DNA of 64,000 nt from Sulfurimonas sp. (GCF_028694605.1 NZ_JAQVKP010000001.1:62001-126000); one strand, 5' to 3'; positions 19,795-30,309 are shown, counted from the first letter of the stretch. Numbers and translations: made by a program. The notes: generated by a model from the sequence alone, not told the origin.

Positions 19795-21434
19795 TAAAAA
19801 AAACTGTAGCGATAACAATTTTATTTTTTACTATCTTGTCTTTTGCCTCTTATCTTTTTGATAGAGAGTTTGAAAATCTAAAAGAGGAAGAACTGATACA
19901 AAAAGTTGCAAAAGTTCATAGAGTTTTTGATCAAAGAGTTGAGCAAAAACGCCAAGATTTGAACTACTATCTGCAAGAGATTTTACAGAACAAAGAGCTT
20001 TTAGATGCTCTCAAATATGAACAAAGAGAGAAGATTGATACTATCGTAAGCCCTTATTATAATGTGATCAGCAGGGTTGATGCAAGTATAAAACTGCTTA
20101 CGTTTCGAACAAAAGAGGGTATTACACTCTATAGAGCGCATGAAAAAGAGTTTTACGGGGATTCTCTCGACAAAAAACGCACAATCATTTTGGATACAGA
20201 TAAGCAACAACGCTCTTTTAGCGGTTTTGAGGTGGGTAAACTTTTTATTAGTTATCGTGTAACACGCCCGATTTTTTGTAAGAATGAGTATATAGGAAAT
20301 GTCGAAATAGGAGCCGACCCGACACTTATGCTGAAAGATTTGAGCGCTGTTTTGGATGCAGATATAGGAGTGGCGGCACAAAACAGATTTTTGGAAGTGA
20401 TGAATGGCCCAAATACACTTTACATCGGCGATAAACTATTTATGCTGCAAGGAAATAGAAATCTTGAAAACTATTTTTCAAAAAAATCTCAAAGCAAAAA
20501 CGGATACAGGGTTGATGCTTCTGTTGATTTAAAAAATCATAAATTGGAGCTTATCGGATATCTGATTTTTGGGTTTGATATACACAGGCAATTTGCCCAA
20601 TATAAAAAAGAGCAAGAGAAGATTTTTTGGTTTTTTGCTTTTGTGTTAGGTATATTTTTTGCACTTTTTACTTTTATGCTTTATGAGAGAAACGCGCAGT
20701 TGCAAAAAGATGATAAGGACTTCTTAGATTTGACAAAAGTTCTTAATGAAAAGAGTGTTACCCCGTATTTTCAGCTCATAGTAGATGCAGATGCAAATGT
20801 GGTAAAGTATGAGGCTTTGATGCGCATAGTTTATCAAGAGGGTGGAGAGACAAAAGTTTTGCTGCCTGATGTTTTTCTAAAAGAGGCAATCAAAGAGGAA
20901 GTTTATATCTCTCTTTTCCAAGAAATGATACAAAAAAGCATGTACCGTTTTAAAGACAGAGAAGAGATGATTTCTCTAAATTTTTTGCCCAGCGACCTTT
21001 TCAATATCTATATCATGCAAGAGTTTGTACAAAATATAAAGATGTTTGACACGCCGCAGAGAGTAGTCGTCGAGATATCGGAAGTAGAATGTGCAAAAAA
21101 CTTTTCAAAAGTGCTTCAAGTTGCAAAAAAGCTAAAGGGGTTGGGAGTTGGCATCTGTATAGATAATTTTGACGGAACTTCTTTAAATTACTCTACGCTT
21201 TTAGCCATAAACCCGCACTCCATAAAAATAAATGGAACTCTTCTGGCAACAAGAGGCGCTGTAGGCTATGAGCAACTATATTCCATGCTACAATTTGCAA
21301 AAGAGAACAACATAAAAGTAGCAACAGATTTTGTTGCGGACAAAGAGATGTTTGAGCTTTTAAAAACATACGGAATTGAGGAGTTTCAAGGTTACTATTT
21401 CGGGGAACCGAAGAAATTTTTAGAGGAAAAGTAA
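19791..21434 (+). CDS. Membrane sensor with degenerate EAL domain
   Basis: A 547-residue inner-membrane protein: N-terminal helix (about 5-22), a ~255-residue periplasmic sensor region resembling double Cache, a second helix (about 280-302), then an EAL-type barrel. Recognisable positions include YEALMRI (EAL motif and following Arg), the Asn of SLNFL, VEISE, the Lys of IKING and QGYYF. Two catalytic positions are changed: the DDFGTG loop is IDNFDGTS (second Asp to Asn), and the EGVE motif is TDFV, losing its glutamates. Phosphodiesterase activity is therefore doubtful; a c-di-GMP-binding or protein-protein role is more likely. It is the last gene of the five-gene run. Confidence 0.85.
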   Translation: MIKKTVAITILFFTILSFASYLFDREFENLKEEELIQKVAKVHRVFDQRVEQKRQDLNYYLQEILQNKELLDALKYEQREKIDTIVSPYYNVISRVDASIKLLTFRTKEGITLYRAHEKEFYGDSLDKKRTIILDTDKQQRSFSGFEVGKLFISYRVTRPIFCKNEYIGNVEIGADPTLMLKDLSAVLDADIGVAAQNRFLEVMNGPNTLYIGDKLFMLQGNRNLENYFSKKSQSKNGYRVDASVDLKNHKLELIGYLIFGFDIHRQFAQYKKEQEKIFWFFAFVLGIFFALFTFMLYERNAQLQKDDKDFLDLTKVLNEKSVTPYFQLIVDADANVVKYEALMRIVYQEGGETKVLLPDVFLKEAIKEEVYISLFQEMIQKSMYRFKDREEMISLNFLPSDLFNIYIMQEFVQNIKMFDTPQRVVVEISEVECAKNFSKVLQVAKKLKGLGVGICIDNFDGTSLNYSTLLAINPHSIKINGTLLATRGAVGYEQLYSMLQFAKENNIKVATDFVADKEMFELLKTYGIEEFQGYYFGEPKKFLEEK

Positions 21435-21458
21435 GTTTTTTTTGCATGGGATGGGCGG

Positions 21459-21761
21459 CTATCTTCTCCCGCCACCACCGCCACCGCCTCTTGAGCCACC
21501 GCCCCTAAAGTCGCTTTCCATTGAATTTCTGTTATTTTTTTGAAATTCTTCCGTTTTCTCTTTGCCTTGTTGGTACTTGTTTTCGTATTGGTACATCTTC
21601 TTCTCTTCTTGTTTCTCTTTGTTTCGCTCTCGCTCCACATTCATGGCACCGTTGCCGCTGTTTTCTTGCATCTGCTTCATTTTCTGCTCATGTGCAGCGA
21701 TACCTTCTTCCCCAAAACAGACTCCCGCAAGCAGGAGGGATAAAACTAAAACTTTTTTCAT
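21459..21761 (-). CDS. Small secreted glycine-rich protein, unknown function
   Basis: I do not recognise this 100-residue protein. It has a clear Sec signal peptide (MKKVLVLSLLLAGVCFG), a highly charged Glu/Lys/Gln/Asn helical middle (about 20-85) likely to be extended or coiled-coil, and a Gly/Arg tail containing seven consecutive glycines and ending RR. The ATG is preceded by AAGGATG, a good Shine-Dalgarno, which supports it as a real gene. It converges on the EAL gene and is divergent from the toxin-antitoxin pair; a perfect 23-bp inverted repeat lies in its upstream region. The cysteine at residue 15 lies inside the signal and is not a clear lipobox. Confidence 0.62.
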   Translation of the reverse strand: MKKVLVLSLLLAGVCFGEEGIAAHEQKMKQMQENSGNGAMNVERERNKEKQEEKKMYQYENKYQQGKEKTEEFQKNNRNSMESDFRGGGSRGGGGGGGRR

Positions 21762-21783
21762 TTTGCATCCTTTTGTTGTGATA

Positions 21784-21843
21784 TTAAGTAATAGACGACA
21801 AATAATCTTATAGCTATGAAATTATTTGTCGTCTATTACTTAA
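21784..21843. repeat. Perfect 23-bp inverted repeat with 14-base loop
   Basis: The arms 21784-21806 and 21821-21843 are exact reverse complements (left arm begins TTAAGTAATAGACGACAAAT), separated by CTTATAGCTATGAA. It lies in the divergent region between the glycine-rich secreted gene and the antitoxin gene, so it is not placed as a terminator for either. It could be an operator, a cruciform, a structured leader or a short mobile-element relic. Confidence 0.9.
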
Positions 21844-21982
21844 AAGTATGACACAAAAATGAGTAACGTGTTACTACCCCTTGACACCAGAGCGATGCAA
21901 ACGAGAGTGAAGCACATTTGCCAGTCGTTTATTTGTGTGGGTTTGGTATAATATGAGAAAATAATTCCTTAAGAGGTTAAAA

Positions 21983-22192
21983 ATGCAAACACTACATTTG
22001 AGGGCAGAAAGTAAGACTATTGAAACAATTATGGGTATGTTAAATCAAATATCACAAAAAGGTGAAGAGATTGAGATTATTGACAATCTTATTTACAATA
22101 AAGAATTACAGATGATTTCAAAATCTCTTAGTCAGATAGAAAAAGGTCAGACAAAAGAGCATAATGAAGTTTGGAGTGAATTGTTAAAATAA
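21983..22192 (+). CDS. Antitoxin of a ParE/RelE-type toxin-antitoxin pair
   Basis: A 69-residue acidic helical protein ending in EVWSELLK, directly before a ParE/RelE-type toxin with a 1-base stop/start overlap (TAATG). Size, order and coupling are those of type II antitoxins; the N-terminal part should carry the DNA-binding and dimerisation function, but I cannot place it in a named antitoxin family with confidence. An AAGAGG Shine-Dalgarno lies at 21971-21976. The pair is preceded by a long perfect inverted repeat that may belong to its regulation. Confidence 0.75.
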   Translation: MQTLHLRAESKTIETIMGMLNQISQKGEEIEIIDNLIYNKELQMISKSLSQIEKGQTKEHNEVWSELLK

Positions 22193-22491
22193 TGAGAATT
22201 ATTTACACTGAACTATCCATCCAACAACTTCAAAATATTAGAGAATATATTTCATTGGATAGTAAAAAAACCGCAATCGCTCATTTATCTAACATAAAAA
22301 ACAAGATAGAAATTTTATCTACTTATCCATATATTGGTAAAATAAATGCATCAGTCAACTCAGAAAACATAAGAGAGTATGTCGTGCTTGGTTATAAGGT
22401 GATTTATCAAATCAGTAATGATAAATTGTACATTTTAGCAATTTATAAAAATATTGATTTTAATGAGGAAGATTTATCTTTTCTGGATTAA
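22192..22491 (+). CDS. ParE/RelE-superfamily toxin
   Basis: A 99-residue protein with the ParE/RelE layout: an initial strand (RIIYTELSIQQL), two helices with YISLDSKKTAIAHLSNIKNKIEIL, the family's YPYIGK turn, and strands REYVVLGYKVIYQI and KLYILAIYKN. ParE members poison DNA gyrase and RelE members cleave mRNA at the ribosome; this sequence resembles the ParE-like branch (LSTYPYIG). The antitoxin gene lies immediately upstream and overlaps it. The downstream 270 bases have no intact gene but contain a RelE-like remnant on the other strand. Confidence 0.82.
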   Translation: MRIIYTELSIQQLQNIREYISLDSKKTAIAHLSNIKNKIEILSTYPYIGKINASVNSENIREYVVLGYKVIYQISNDKLYILAIYKNIDFNEEDLSFLD

Positions 22492-22635
22492 CTTCAACCT
22501 GAGATTGAAAGTTTTTTTTCAACATTGGCAAAAAAACAAAATACAAATTTGACATAAATTATAAACAAACTCCTCAGCAAAGACAAAGTTTACGCACACA
22601 CTACAACTGCTTTTAAAAAGTAACCCTTGCTAGCT

Positions 22636-22743
22636 TCAAGTATGGTCTCCTACTCTAAGTCTATAAGCAGGTTCAAAATTATCTTTTGCTATTATCTCTA
22701 GTACACTATTTTTAAAATGCTCTAACAGCCAAATAACTTTAGA
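22636..22743 (-). pseudogene. Remnant of a RelE-type toxin gene
   Basis: Minus-strand translation of this stretch reads about 35 residues that include LEHFKNSVLEIIA and then FEPAYRLRVGD before a stop. The YRLRVGD segment is the hallmark centre of RelE/HigB-type toxins, where YRI normally follows. No start codon or full toxin length remains, so it is a fragment. It lies in the otherwise gene-free gap 22492-22761 between the intact toxin-antitoxin pair and the NnrS gene. Confidence 0.5.
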
Positions 22744-22761
22744 GGTGCCCTTTATAGAGCC

Positions 22762-24012
22762 TCACCCCTTGACACCATCTGCTCTTGGAGCTTTTAAAAA
22801 GCCAAAAAATACTTTGATGTAGAGTATAAACGGCACAGTCCACACGACGGCGGAGAGCATATATAGCGTTTGCGTGTGCTCTGCATAAAAAGGGATAGCC
22901 CCTCGCATAAGAGTAGCCGTAACTAGCAAACCAACCATTAAGTGTGTGTAGATGTTGCTTGTCAGATGTCGTCCCGTATGAATCCAGCCAATGATTATCA
23001 TGACCATCAAGTAGGCAAGTCCATATCCGCCGCTTGTTATGAAGTGTCTGAAGCTGCTTGTATTTGCCGCACCGTTTGCCAAAATATCCCACCCTATAAG
23101 TGCGTATCCGCACGAGAGCATAAAAAAGATAAGCCCAAGATAGATAACAAAAGGTTGGTTGATAATCACTTTGTCTTTTAGGATGTAGTCGCTTGTAATG
23201 GCAAGTATCGCCGCACCTGCTGCAAGCCCTATCCACCCAAGAGCGGAGTTGGCAGGATAGAAAAACTCTACGAGCGTAAAAAGCATCACGGTAAAAACCG
23301 CTAGGTTAGTTAGAGGAGGGCGTGCGATATAGACGTCGTCTATGCCTTTGTCTTCCATGAGTTCATTGACAGCTTCCATATTTACCCGTCTGAGAGCTAA
23401 GAGTATAAGCACTACATGACCGCCAAGAGCGATTTTGAGGATGTTCATCGGGTCACTCTGTGAATGTCCAGCCATAGCGGCAAAAAACCATGCTTCAATG
23501 AGAAAAAGCCCTAAGAGCGTGTAGCCCAAAGAGGAGTGTCTTTGGAGTTTGTCAAGTACGGCTATGCGTGCAAACCACAAAATCCATCCAAGCATGGCAA
23601 GATTTAGAAGTGCAGCCACATAAACACCAGTGATATCGATAAACCAAAAGCTTAAGCGTCCCGCAACCCACAAAAGCATCACATTTTTGAGTTTTTGCCC
23701 GATGAGTGGTACAAATCCGGGGAAGAGTTCCGGAAGTCCCGTGGTCAAAAATGCCAAAACTCCAGCCGTCAGGATTCCAAAGAGCATCTCATAAACATGC
23801 CAGAGGAGTACATTTTGCATAAACGGGATATTTAAAACACCGCTGTAAACAAGCCCCCAAAGAAGCATGGAGAGTATCATATAAGGCGCAAGAAGCAGGA
23901 AAACAGGGCGAAATCCATAGGCAAGATAGGCAGGTACGCCCGTGTCGTCAGGGTAGTAAAGGTAGTGGTTGGTAGCGTGGAGTATCGGCTCTTTTTCTTC
24001 TTTTTTGCTCAT
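22762..24012 (-). CDS. NnrS-family haem-copper membrane protein
   Basis: A 416-residue polytopic membrane protein with about twelve predicted helices. The N-terminal AYGFRPVFLLLAPYM is the characteristic NnrS opening, and histidines in helices (for example LLWHVYEMLFG and MAGHSQSDP) are the likely haem/copper ligands. NnrS proteins are linked to nitric-oxide stress relief during denitrification. Here it is not in the nos cluster: it overlaps the upstream ABC ATPase stop by 1 base and so is the last gene of a four-gene minus-strand operon whose promoter region contains a Fur-like box. Confidence 0.88.
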   Translation of the reverse strand: MSKKEEKEPILHATNHYLYYPDDTGVPAYLAYGFRPVFLLLAPYMILSMLLWGLVYSGVLNIPFMQNVLLWHVYEMLFGILTAGVLAFLTTGLPELFPGFVPLIGQKLKNVMLLWVAGRLSFWFIDITGVYVAALLNLAMLGWILWFARIAVLDKLQRHSSLGYTLLGLFLIEAWFFAAMAGHSQSDPMNILKIALGGHVVLILLALRRVNMEAVNELMEDKGIDDVYIARPPLTNLAVFTVMLFTLVEFFYPANSALGWIGLAAGAAILAITSDYILKDKVIINQPFVIYLGLIFFMLSCGYALIGWDILANGAANTSSFRHFITSGGYGLAYLMVMIIIGWIHTGRHLTSNIYTHLMVGLLVTATLMRGAIPFYAEHTQTLYMLSAVVWTVPFILYIKVFFGFLKAPRADGVKG

Positions 24013-24749
24013 TATTTTAGTTCCAGTTCAAATGTTCTTATAATCTCTTCATCCTGAAGTATCTCGGCACTTTTGCCATAAACATATCTGTCGTCTCTCT
24101 CGTTTTGGATAAGGTCAAACTTGAATTTTTTTACGATATGTCCGGGGTCGGCTTTGAGAAGCAGCATCTCATCACTCAGGCGGATAGCCTCCATAAGGTC
24201 GTGCGTGATAAAAAGAATACTTATCTCTTTTTTGCTTATCATCTCAATAAGCACGCTTTGAAGCTCTTTTTTTAGCCCGATATCCAGAGCGGAGAATGGT
24301 TCATCCAAAAAGAGCAGGGCAGGTTTGACGACTAAGGCTCTTGCAAAACTAACTCTTTGCTTCATACCGCCGCTGAGGTCTTTTGGAAATTTGTCAAAAT
24401 CATCTTCTTCAAGCCCAAAACGAAGCGCAATATCTTGAGATTTTTTGATAGCCTCGCTTTTTTTCTCCCCTTTTGCCAGAAGTGCCAGAGCGATGTTGTC
24501 TATGACGCTCTTCCATGGAAGCAGGCGTGCCTCTTGAAACGCAAAAGCACTGCTTGAAAAAGTGTTGGTTACACTCCCCTCTTGAACATCTAAAAGCCCT
24601 GCGCAGAGGTGTAGAAGCGTTGTTTTTCCGCCACCGCTTGGTCCGACGATAGAGAGAACTTCCCCTTTTTGGAGAGTAAAGTTGATATTTTTCAAAATCT
24701 CCGTAAAACCAAAACGATGGTTGAGTTTTGCGACCTCTAATCTCTCCAT
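24012..24749 (-). CDS. ABC transporter ATP-binding protein (nitrate/sulfonate/taurine-type)
   Basis: A 245-residue ATPase with Walker A GPSGGGKTT (about 37-45), Q-loop FAFQEARLLPW, signature LSGGMKQR, Walker B LLFLDEP and switch His in FITHD. The family (SsuB/TauB/NrtD-like) energises import of small organic anions or heterocycles. It overlaps the permease by 13 bases and the NnrS gene by 1 base, so importer and NnrS are translationally coupled. Confidence 0.92.
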   Translation of the reverse strand: MERLEVAKLNHRFGFTEILKNINFTLQKGEVLSIVGPSGGGKTTLLHLCAGLLDVQEGSVTNTFSSSAFAFQEARLLPWKSVIDNIALALLAKGEKKSEAIKKSQDIALRFGLEEDDFDKFPKDLSGGMKQRVSFARALVVKPALLFLDEPFSALDIGLKKELQSVLIEMISKKEISILFITHDLMEAIRLSDEMLLLKADPGHIVKKFKFDLIQNERDDRYVYGKSAEILQDEEIIRTFELELK

Positions 24750-25519
24750 AGTTCCACCTCCCGCTTAAGTGGCTCTAAAATGATGTACTCGATGAACATA
24801 AGCGAGCCTATCATGATGACCACGATGGAGAGAGCTGTGGGTGTATCAAGCTGGCTTCTCGCCGTTGCAAGCGATGCGCCGATACCGTTGCTTGTCGCCA
24901 AGAGCTCCGCCATGATAACTATCTTCCACGCCATTCCAAGCGCACTGACCCATGCAGGAAAAACATAGGAGAAGATATGCGGAAAGTAAACATCAAAAAA
25001 GCGCATGTGCCACGGAAAATGAAAGCTCTGTGCCATCTCTTTGAGGTCACCATCCAGTGTTCGTGTCCCTTGAAGCGCACCAACAAAGATAATGGGAAAT
25101 GAAGCCACGGTAACGGTAAATATAACCGTCTCATCCCCCATCCCAAACCAAATCATCGCAAGAACTATCCAAGCAATCGGCGGCATACCCACAAGGATAG
25201 TAACTATGGGGCGGCTCATCATAGAAGCGGTAGCGAAAAATCCCGCCAAAAGTCCAAGTGTCGTTCCAAGCACCAAAGCCGCACCAAAACCGATGGAAGA
25301 GCGGTAAAGCGTCGTTTCTATCTCTGCTAAAACCGCATCATCATGAAGCATGGTATGTAATGTTTTGAAAGTTTCAAGAGGAGAAGGGAGGACTAAATCG
25401 CCGTAAACCTGATTGCCGACATCCCAAAGAGCGACAAAGAGAAAGATGGAAGCCACCGCTCCCCACCCGCTCCAAAGAAAGGCGGGAAAATCTTTTAAAA
25501 TCTTAAATGCAAATTTCAT
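24737..25519 (-). CDS. ABC transporter permease (nitrate/sulfonate/taurine-type)
   Basis: A 260-residue inner-membrane permease of the BPD_transp_1 fold with about six helices. The cytoplasmic coupling loop lies in the stretch AWKIVIMAELLATSNGIGAS, matching SsuC/TauC-type permeases. It starts 3 bases after the binding-protein gene stop and overlaps the ATPase gene. Substrate specificity cannot be read from the permease. Confidence 0.92.
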   Translation of the reverse strand: MKFAFKILKDFPAFLWSGWGAVASIFLFVALWDVGNQVYGDLVLPSPLETFKTLHTMLHDDAVLAEIETTLYRSSIGFGAALVLGTTLGLLAGFFATASMMSRPIVTILVGMPPIAWIVLAMIWFGMGDETVIFTVTVASFPIIFVGALQGTRTLDGDLKEMAQSFHFPWHMRFFDVYFPHIFSYVFPAWVSALGMAWKIVIMAELLATSNGIGASLATARSQLDTPTALSIVVIMIGSLMFIEYIILEPLKREVELWRD

Positions 25520-25522
25520 ACT

Positions 25523-26503
25523 CTACTTTCCATAGTAAAAACTCTCCTGCGGAAGCTTCTCGCCAATACTTTTTGGCTCTTCTGCTTTTAGGACTTCAAA
25601 GAAAAACTCTAACTCTTTTTTAGCCTCTTTTGCAGGTACATTTTTGAGGCGCACATGGGAGATGGAGTCGTTTATCGCATCTTCGTTTAGCATGGTAAGC
25701 GTTTTTGCGGCAAGTTTTCCCGCCTCTTTTGGGTTTGCTTTGTACCACTCAAGCGACTTTGCGTACTCCTCTTGAAATCTTTTGATAAGATGCTCATCCT
25801 TGACATGCCCCATAACCGCAATACCCGCTTCGGGGATATCGCCTTTTGTTCCAAAAACTTTGCCCCACTCCTCTTGCAAATCAACGCTTCTGTAAAGTTC
25901 AGGCGCAACGATGCTCACAGGAAAAGATTTTGTTTTGCGAAGTGCCATAGAGATGGCAGGTTCAGCCAAAAGCGCATGGTCAACTCTTCTCATGATTAGC
26001 ATCTGCATCGCATCAACGGGAGTAGCCACATAGACGAGTTCAAAATCTTTTTGCGGGTCTAAACCCTCTTTTTTTGCAAGTTGTTTAAAGACGACATCGG
26101 GCATATCTGCACGAAACGGAACGGCTATCTTTTTGCCTTTGAAATCTTTAAGAGTTTTGAGTGTGTTATCACGGCTTATCATCCCCAAAATCCCCCAGAC
26201 AGAGACGCTCAGGAGTTTTATGTCCACTCCTTTGTTGTTGAGCGTTGCCGCCGTGTTGGTCGGAACTGCCACAAAATCGACATCCCCCTTAATCGCCATA
26301 GCACGAAGTTCATCAGGGTTTTTCCAGACACGAAACTCTACCTTCTCCGCCACATCTTTAAGAGCGTTCGTCTCGATCATATGTAAAATCGGATGCGAAA
26401 CAGAGGCAAAAGGTCCGGAAACCACAAGTTTTTCAACCTTTGCATCAGCAAAAGAAGCGCCAAAAAGCATCATTGCACTAAACGTATAGAGTAATTTTTT
26501 CAT
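25523..26503 (-). CDS. ABC transporter periplasmic binding protein (NMT1/SsuA-like)
   Basis: A 326-residue exported protein: signal peptide MKKLLYTFSAMMLFGASFADA, then a two-lobed type II binding fold of the NMT1/SsuA/NrtA group (VDFVAVPTNTAATL and DHALLAEPAISMAL are hinge-region signatures). Family members bind sulfonates, nitrate, thiamine precursors or similar compounds. The Fur-box-like palindrome at 26539-26557 just upstream suggests iron-regulated expression, so the ligand may be an iron-, haem- or metal-related small molecule; this is inference. Confidence 0.88.
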   Translation of the reverse strand: MKKLLYTFSAMMLFGASFADAKVEKLVVSGPFASVSHPILHMIETNALKDVAEKVEFRVWKNPDELRAMAIKGDVDFVAVPTNTAATLNNKGVDIKLLSVSVWGILGMISRDNTLKTLKDFKGKKIAVPFRADMPDVVFKQLAKKEGLDPQKDFELVYVATPVDAMQMLIMRRVDHALLAEPAISMALRKTKSFPVSIVAPELYRSVDLQEEWGKVFGTKGDIPEAGIAVMGHVKDEHLIKRFQEEYAKSLEWYKANPKEAGKLAAKTLTMLNEDAINDSISHVRLKNVPAKEAKKELEFFFEVLKAEEPKSIGEKLPQESFYYGK

Positions 26504-26538
26504 AGTCTCTTCTCCTAAAATATATTTGGTATATTACT

Positions 26539-26557
26539 AATAATGATAGTAGTTATC
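26539..26557 (-). promoter_or_regulatory. Fur-box-like palindrome ahead of the ABC/NnrS operon
   Basis: The 19-mer agrees with the classical Fur consensus (GATAATGATAATCATTATC) at 15 of 19 positions by my count and contains AATGATA-N5-TATCATT as a perfect inverted repeat. It lies 36 to 54 bases upstream of the binding-protein start codon. Confidence 0.65.
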
Positions 26558-26574
26558 ATTGATTTTAATCAATT

Positions 26575-27522
26575 TTAAAAAATATATCCAACTCTTGCGA
26601 TAAATCGCTCTTTTTCAAGCGGCTGATACTCTTTTAAGTCATAATGCGCCAAGAACGAAATACCCACGCCAAAGTGGATTTTGGGTTTGCCAAAAGGCAA
26701 AAACTCTATCTGCGGCGTGACATAACCCGCACTTCCGCTAAAAGCCTTAAACGGAAGCATCGCGCGAAGCTGTGTGTTGGTGTCCTCGCCCATGTCGGTT
26801 GTGGTATTGTACGCAAAATTATACTCAATTCCCACATTTATCTGTTTTGTAATGGCTTTTGTCGTAGAGAGATCAAAGCTTAACTCGTTTCCAAAATCAT
26901 AATCATGCTCTGCTTTTGGTCTGTAAGTAAACATAGTGTGAGCGTCCATTTCCCAGTTATCATCCAACATATATGAAACTCCCATCCCGATTTTATACTC
27001 AAACTCTCCCGTTCCCATCTGTGTGGGCATCGGGGTATTTATGCCTGTAGCAAAAGCAGGAGCTTTTTTAAAGCCGTTGTCGTTTGAACCTGTCGGGAGC
27101 TTTACGCCGCCATCAAGAGAGAGTTGAAACCCATACTTGCTCATTGGCAAAAGCACATGCCTTGCAACCATGATAACATCGCCCACCCCGCTGTTGTCTA
27201 TGGCGACATCATTTATGCCAAGCTTTGCAGTAGCTTCTATGTTTTTATATGGAACTATAACTCCCAAAGTCGTTGTTTTTGTTACCCCGTAGTTTAGTTT
27301 AAACAGAGTTATATTTGCCGTTGCATCCAAATTTTCTTTATTTTGTGCCTCATGAGAGCCATCAAACATATTTTTTCTATCAAACTGTATATGTTTGATT
27401 GTCATCTTTGCCACTCCCTCAGGCAAAACCTGCGCCCCGCCTTTGGAGTTTATGGCAGGGACAACATCCGCAAATATCATAAGCGGCGCAACCATGCCCA
27501 ACGCTAAAGCTATTTTTTTCAT
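26575..27522 (-). CDS. Outer-membrane beta-barrel protein, phenol-degradation MetA-like 'transporter' family
   Basis: A 315-residue protein after choosing the ATG at 27522, which begins a normal signal peptide (MKKIALALGMVAPLMIFA); the longer ORF start at 27558 would place 12 residues before it. The mature part alternates strands ending in aromatic residues (FQLSLDGGVKLPTGS, YKIGMGVSYML, FARVGYIF-like ending), typical of an outer-membrane barrel and of the MetA/'transporter' family. It could be the outer-membrane partner of the adjacent importer. A strong Fur-box-like site at 27596-27614 lies upstream. Confidence 0.72.
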   Translation of the reverse strand: MKKIALALGMVAPLMIFADVVPAINSKGGAQVLPEGVAKMTIKHIQFDRKNMFDGSHEAQNKENLDATANITLFKLNYGVTKTTTLGVIVPYKNIEATAKLGINDVAIDNSGVGDVIMVARHVLLPMSKYGFQLSLDGGVKLPTGSNDNGFKKAPAFATGINTPMPTQMGTGEFEYKIGMGVSYMLDDNWEMDAHTMFTYRPKAEHDYDFGNELSFDLSTTKAITKQINVGIEYNFAYNTTTDMGEDTNTQLRAMLPFKAFSGSAGYVTPQIEFLPFGKPKIHFGVGISFLAHYDLKEYQPLEKERFIARVGYIF

Positions 27523-27595
27523 TTTTCCAACCTTTTTTAAAGTGATATTCATCCTCAATAAAGAAGTGTAGTGGAAAAGTTCTTAATTTAAGATA

Positions 27596-27614
27596 AATAG
27601 TGATAGTCATTATC
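27596..27614 (-). promoter_or_regulatory. Strong Fur-box-like palindrome
   Basis: This 19-mer matches the classical Fur consensus at 16 of 19 positions by my count, centred on TGATA-N5-TATCA. It lies between the outer-membrane protein gene (start 27522, minus) and ligA (start 27654, plus). The outer-membrane gene is the likelier target because the neighbouring importer operon has a similar site. Confidence 0.72.
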
Positions 27615-27632
27615 ATAAAAAAAGTTTAATAA

Positions 27633-30309
<2,677 letters not shown>

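Noticed and set aside
21879-22776. CCCCTTGACACCA occurring at about 21876 and 22766
   Set aside because: A 13-base match in an AT-rich 64-kb window is expected by chance, and one copy lies in the coding end of the NnrS gene.
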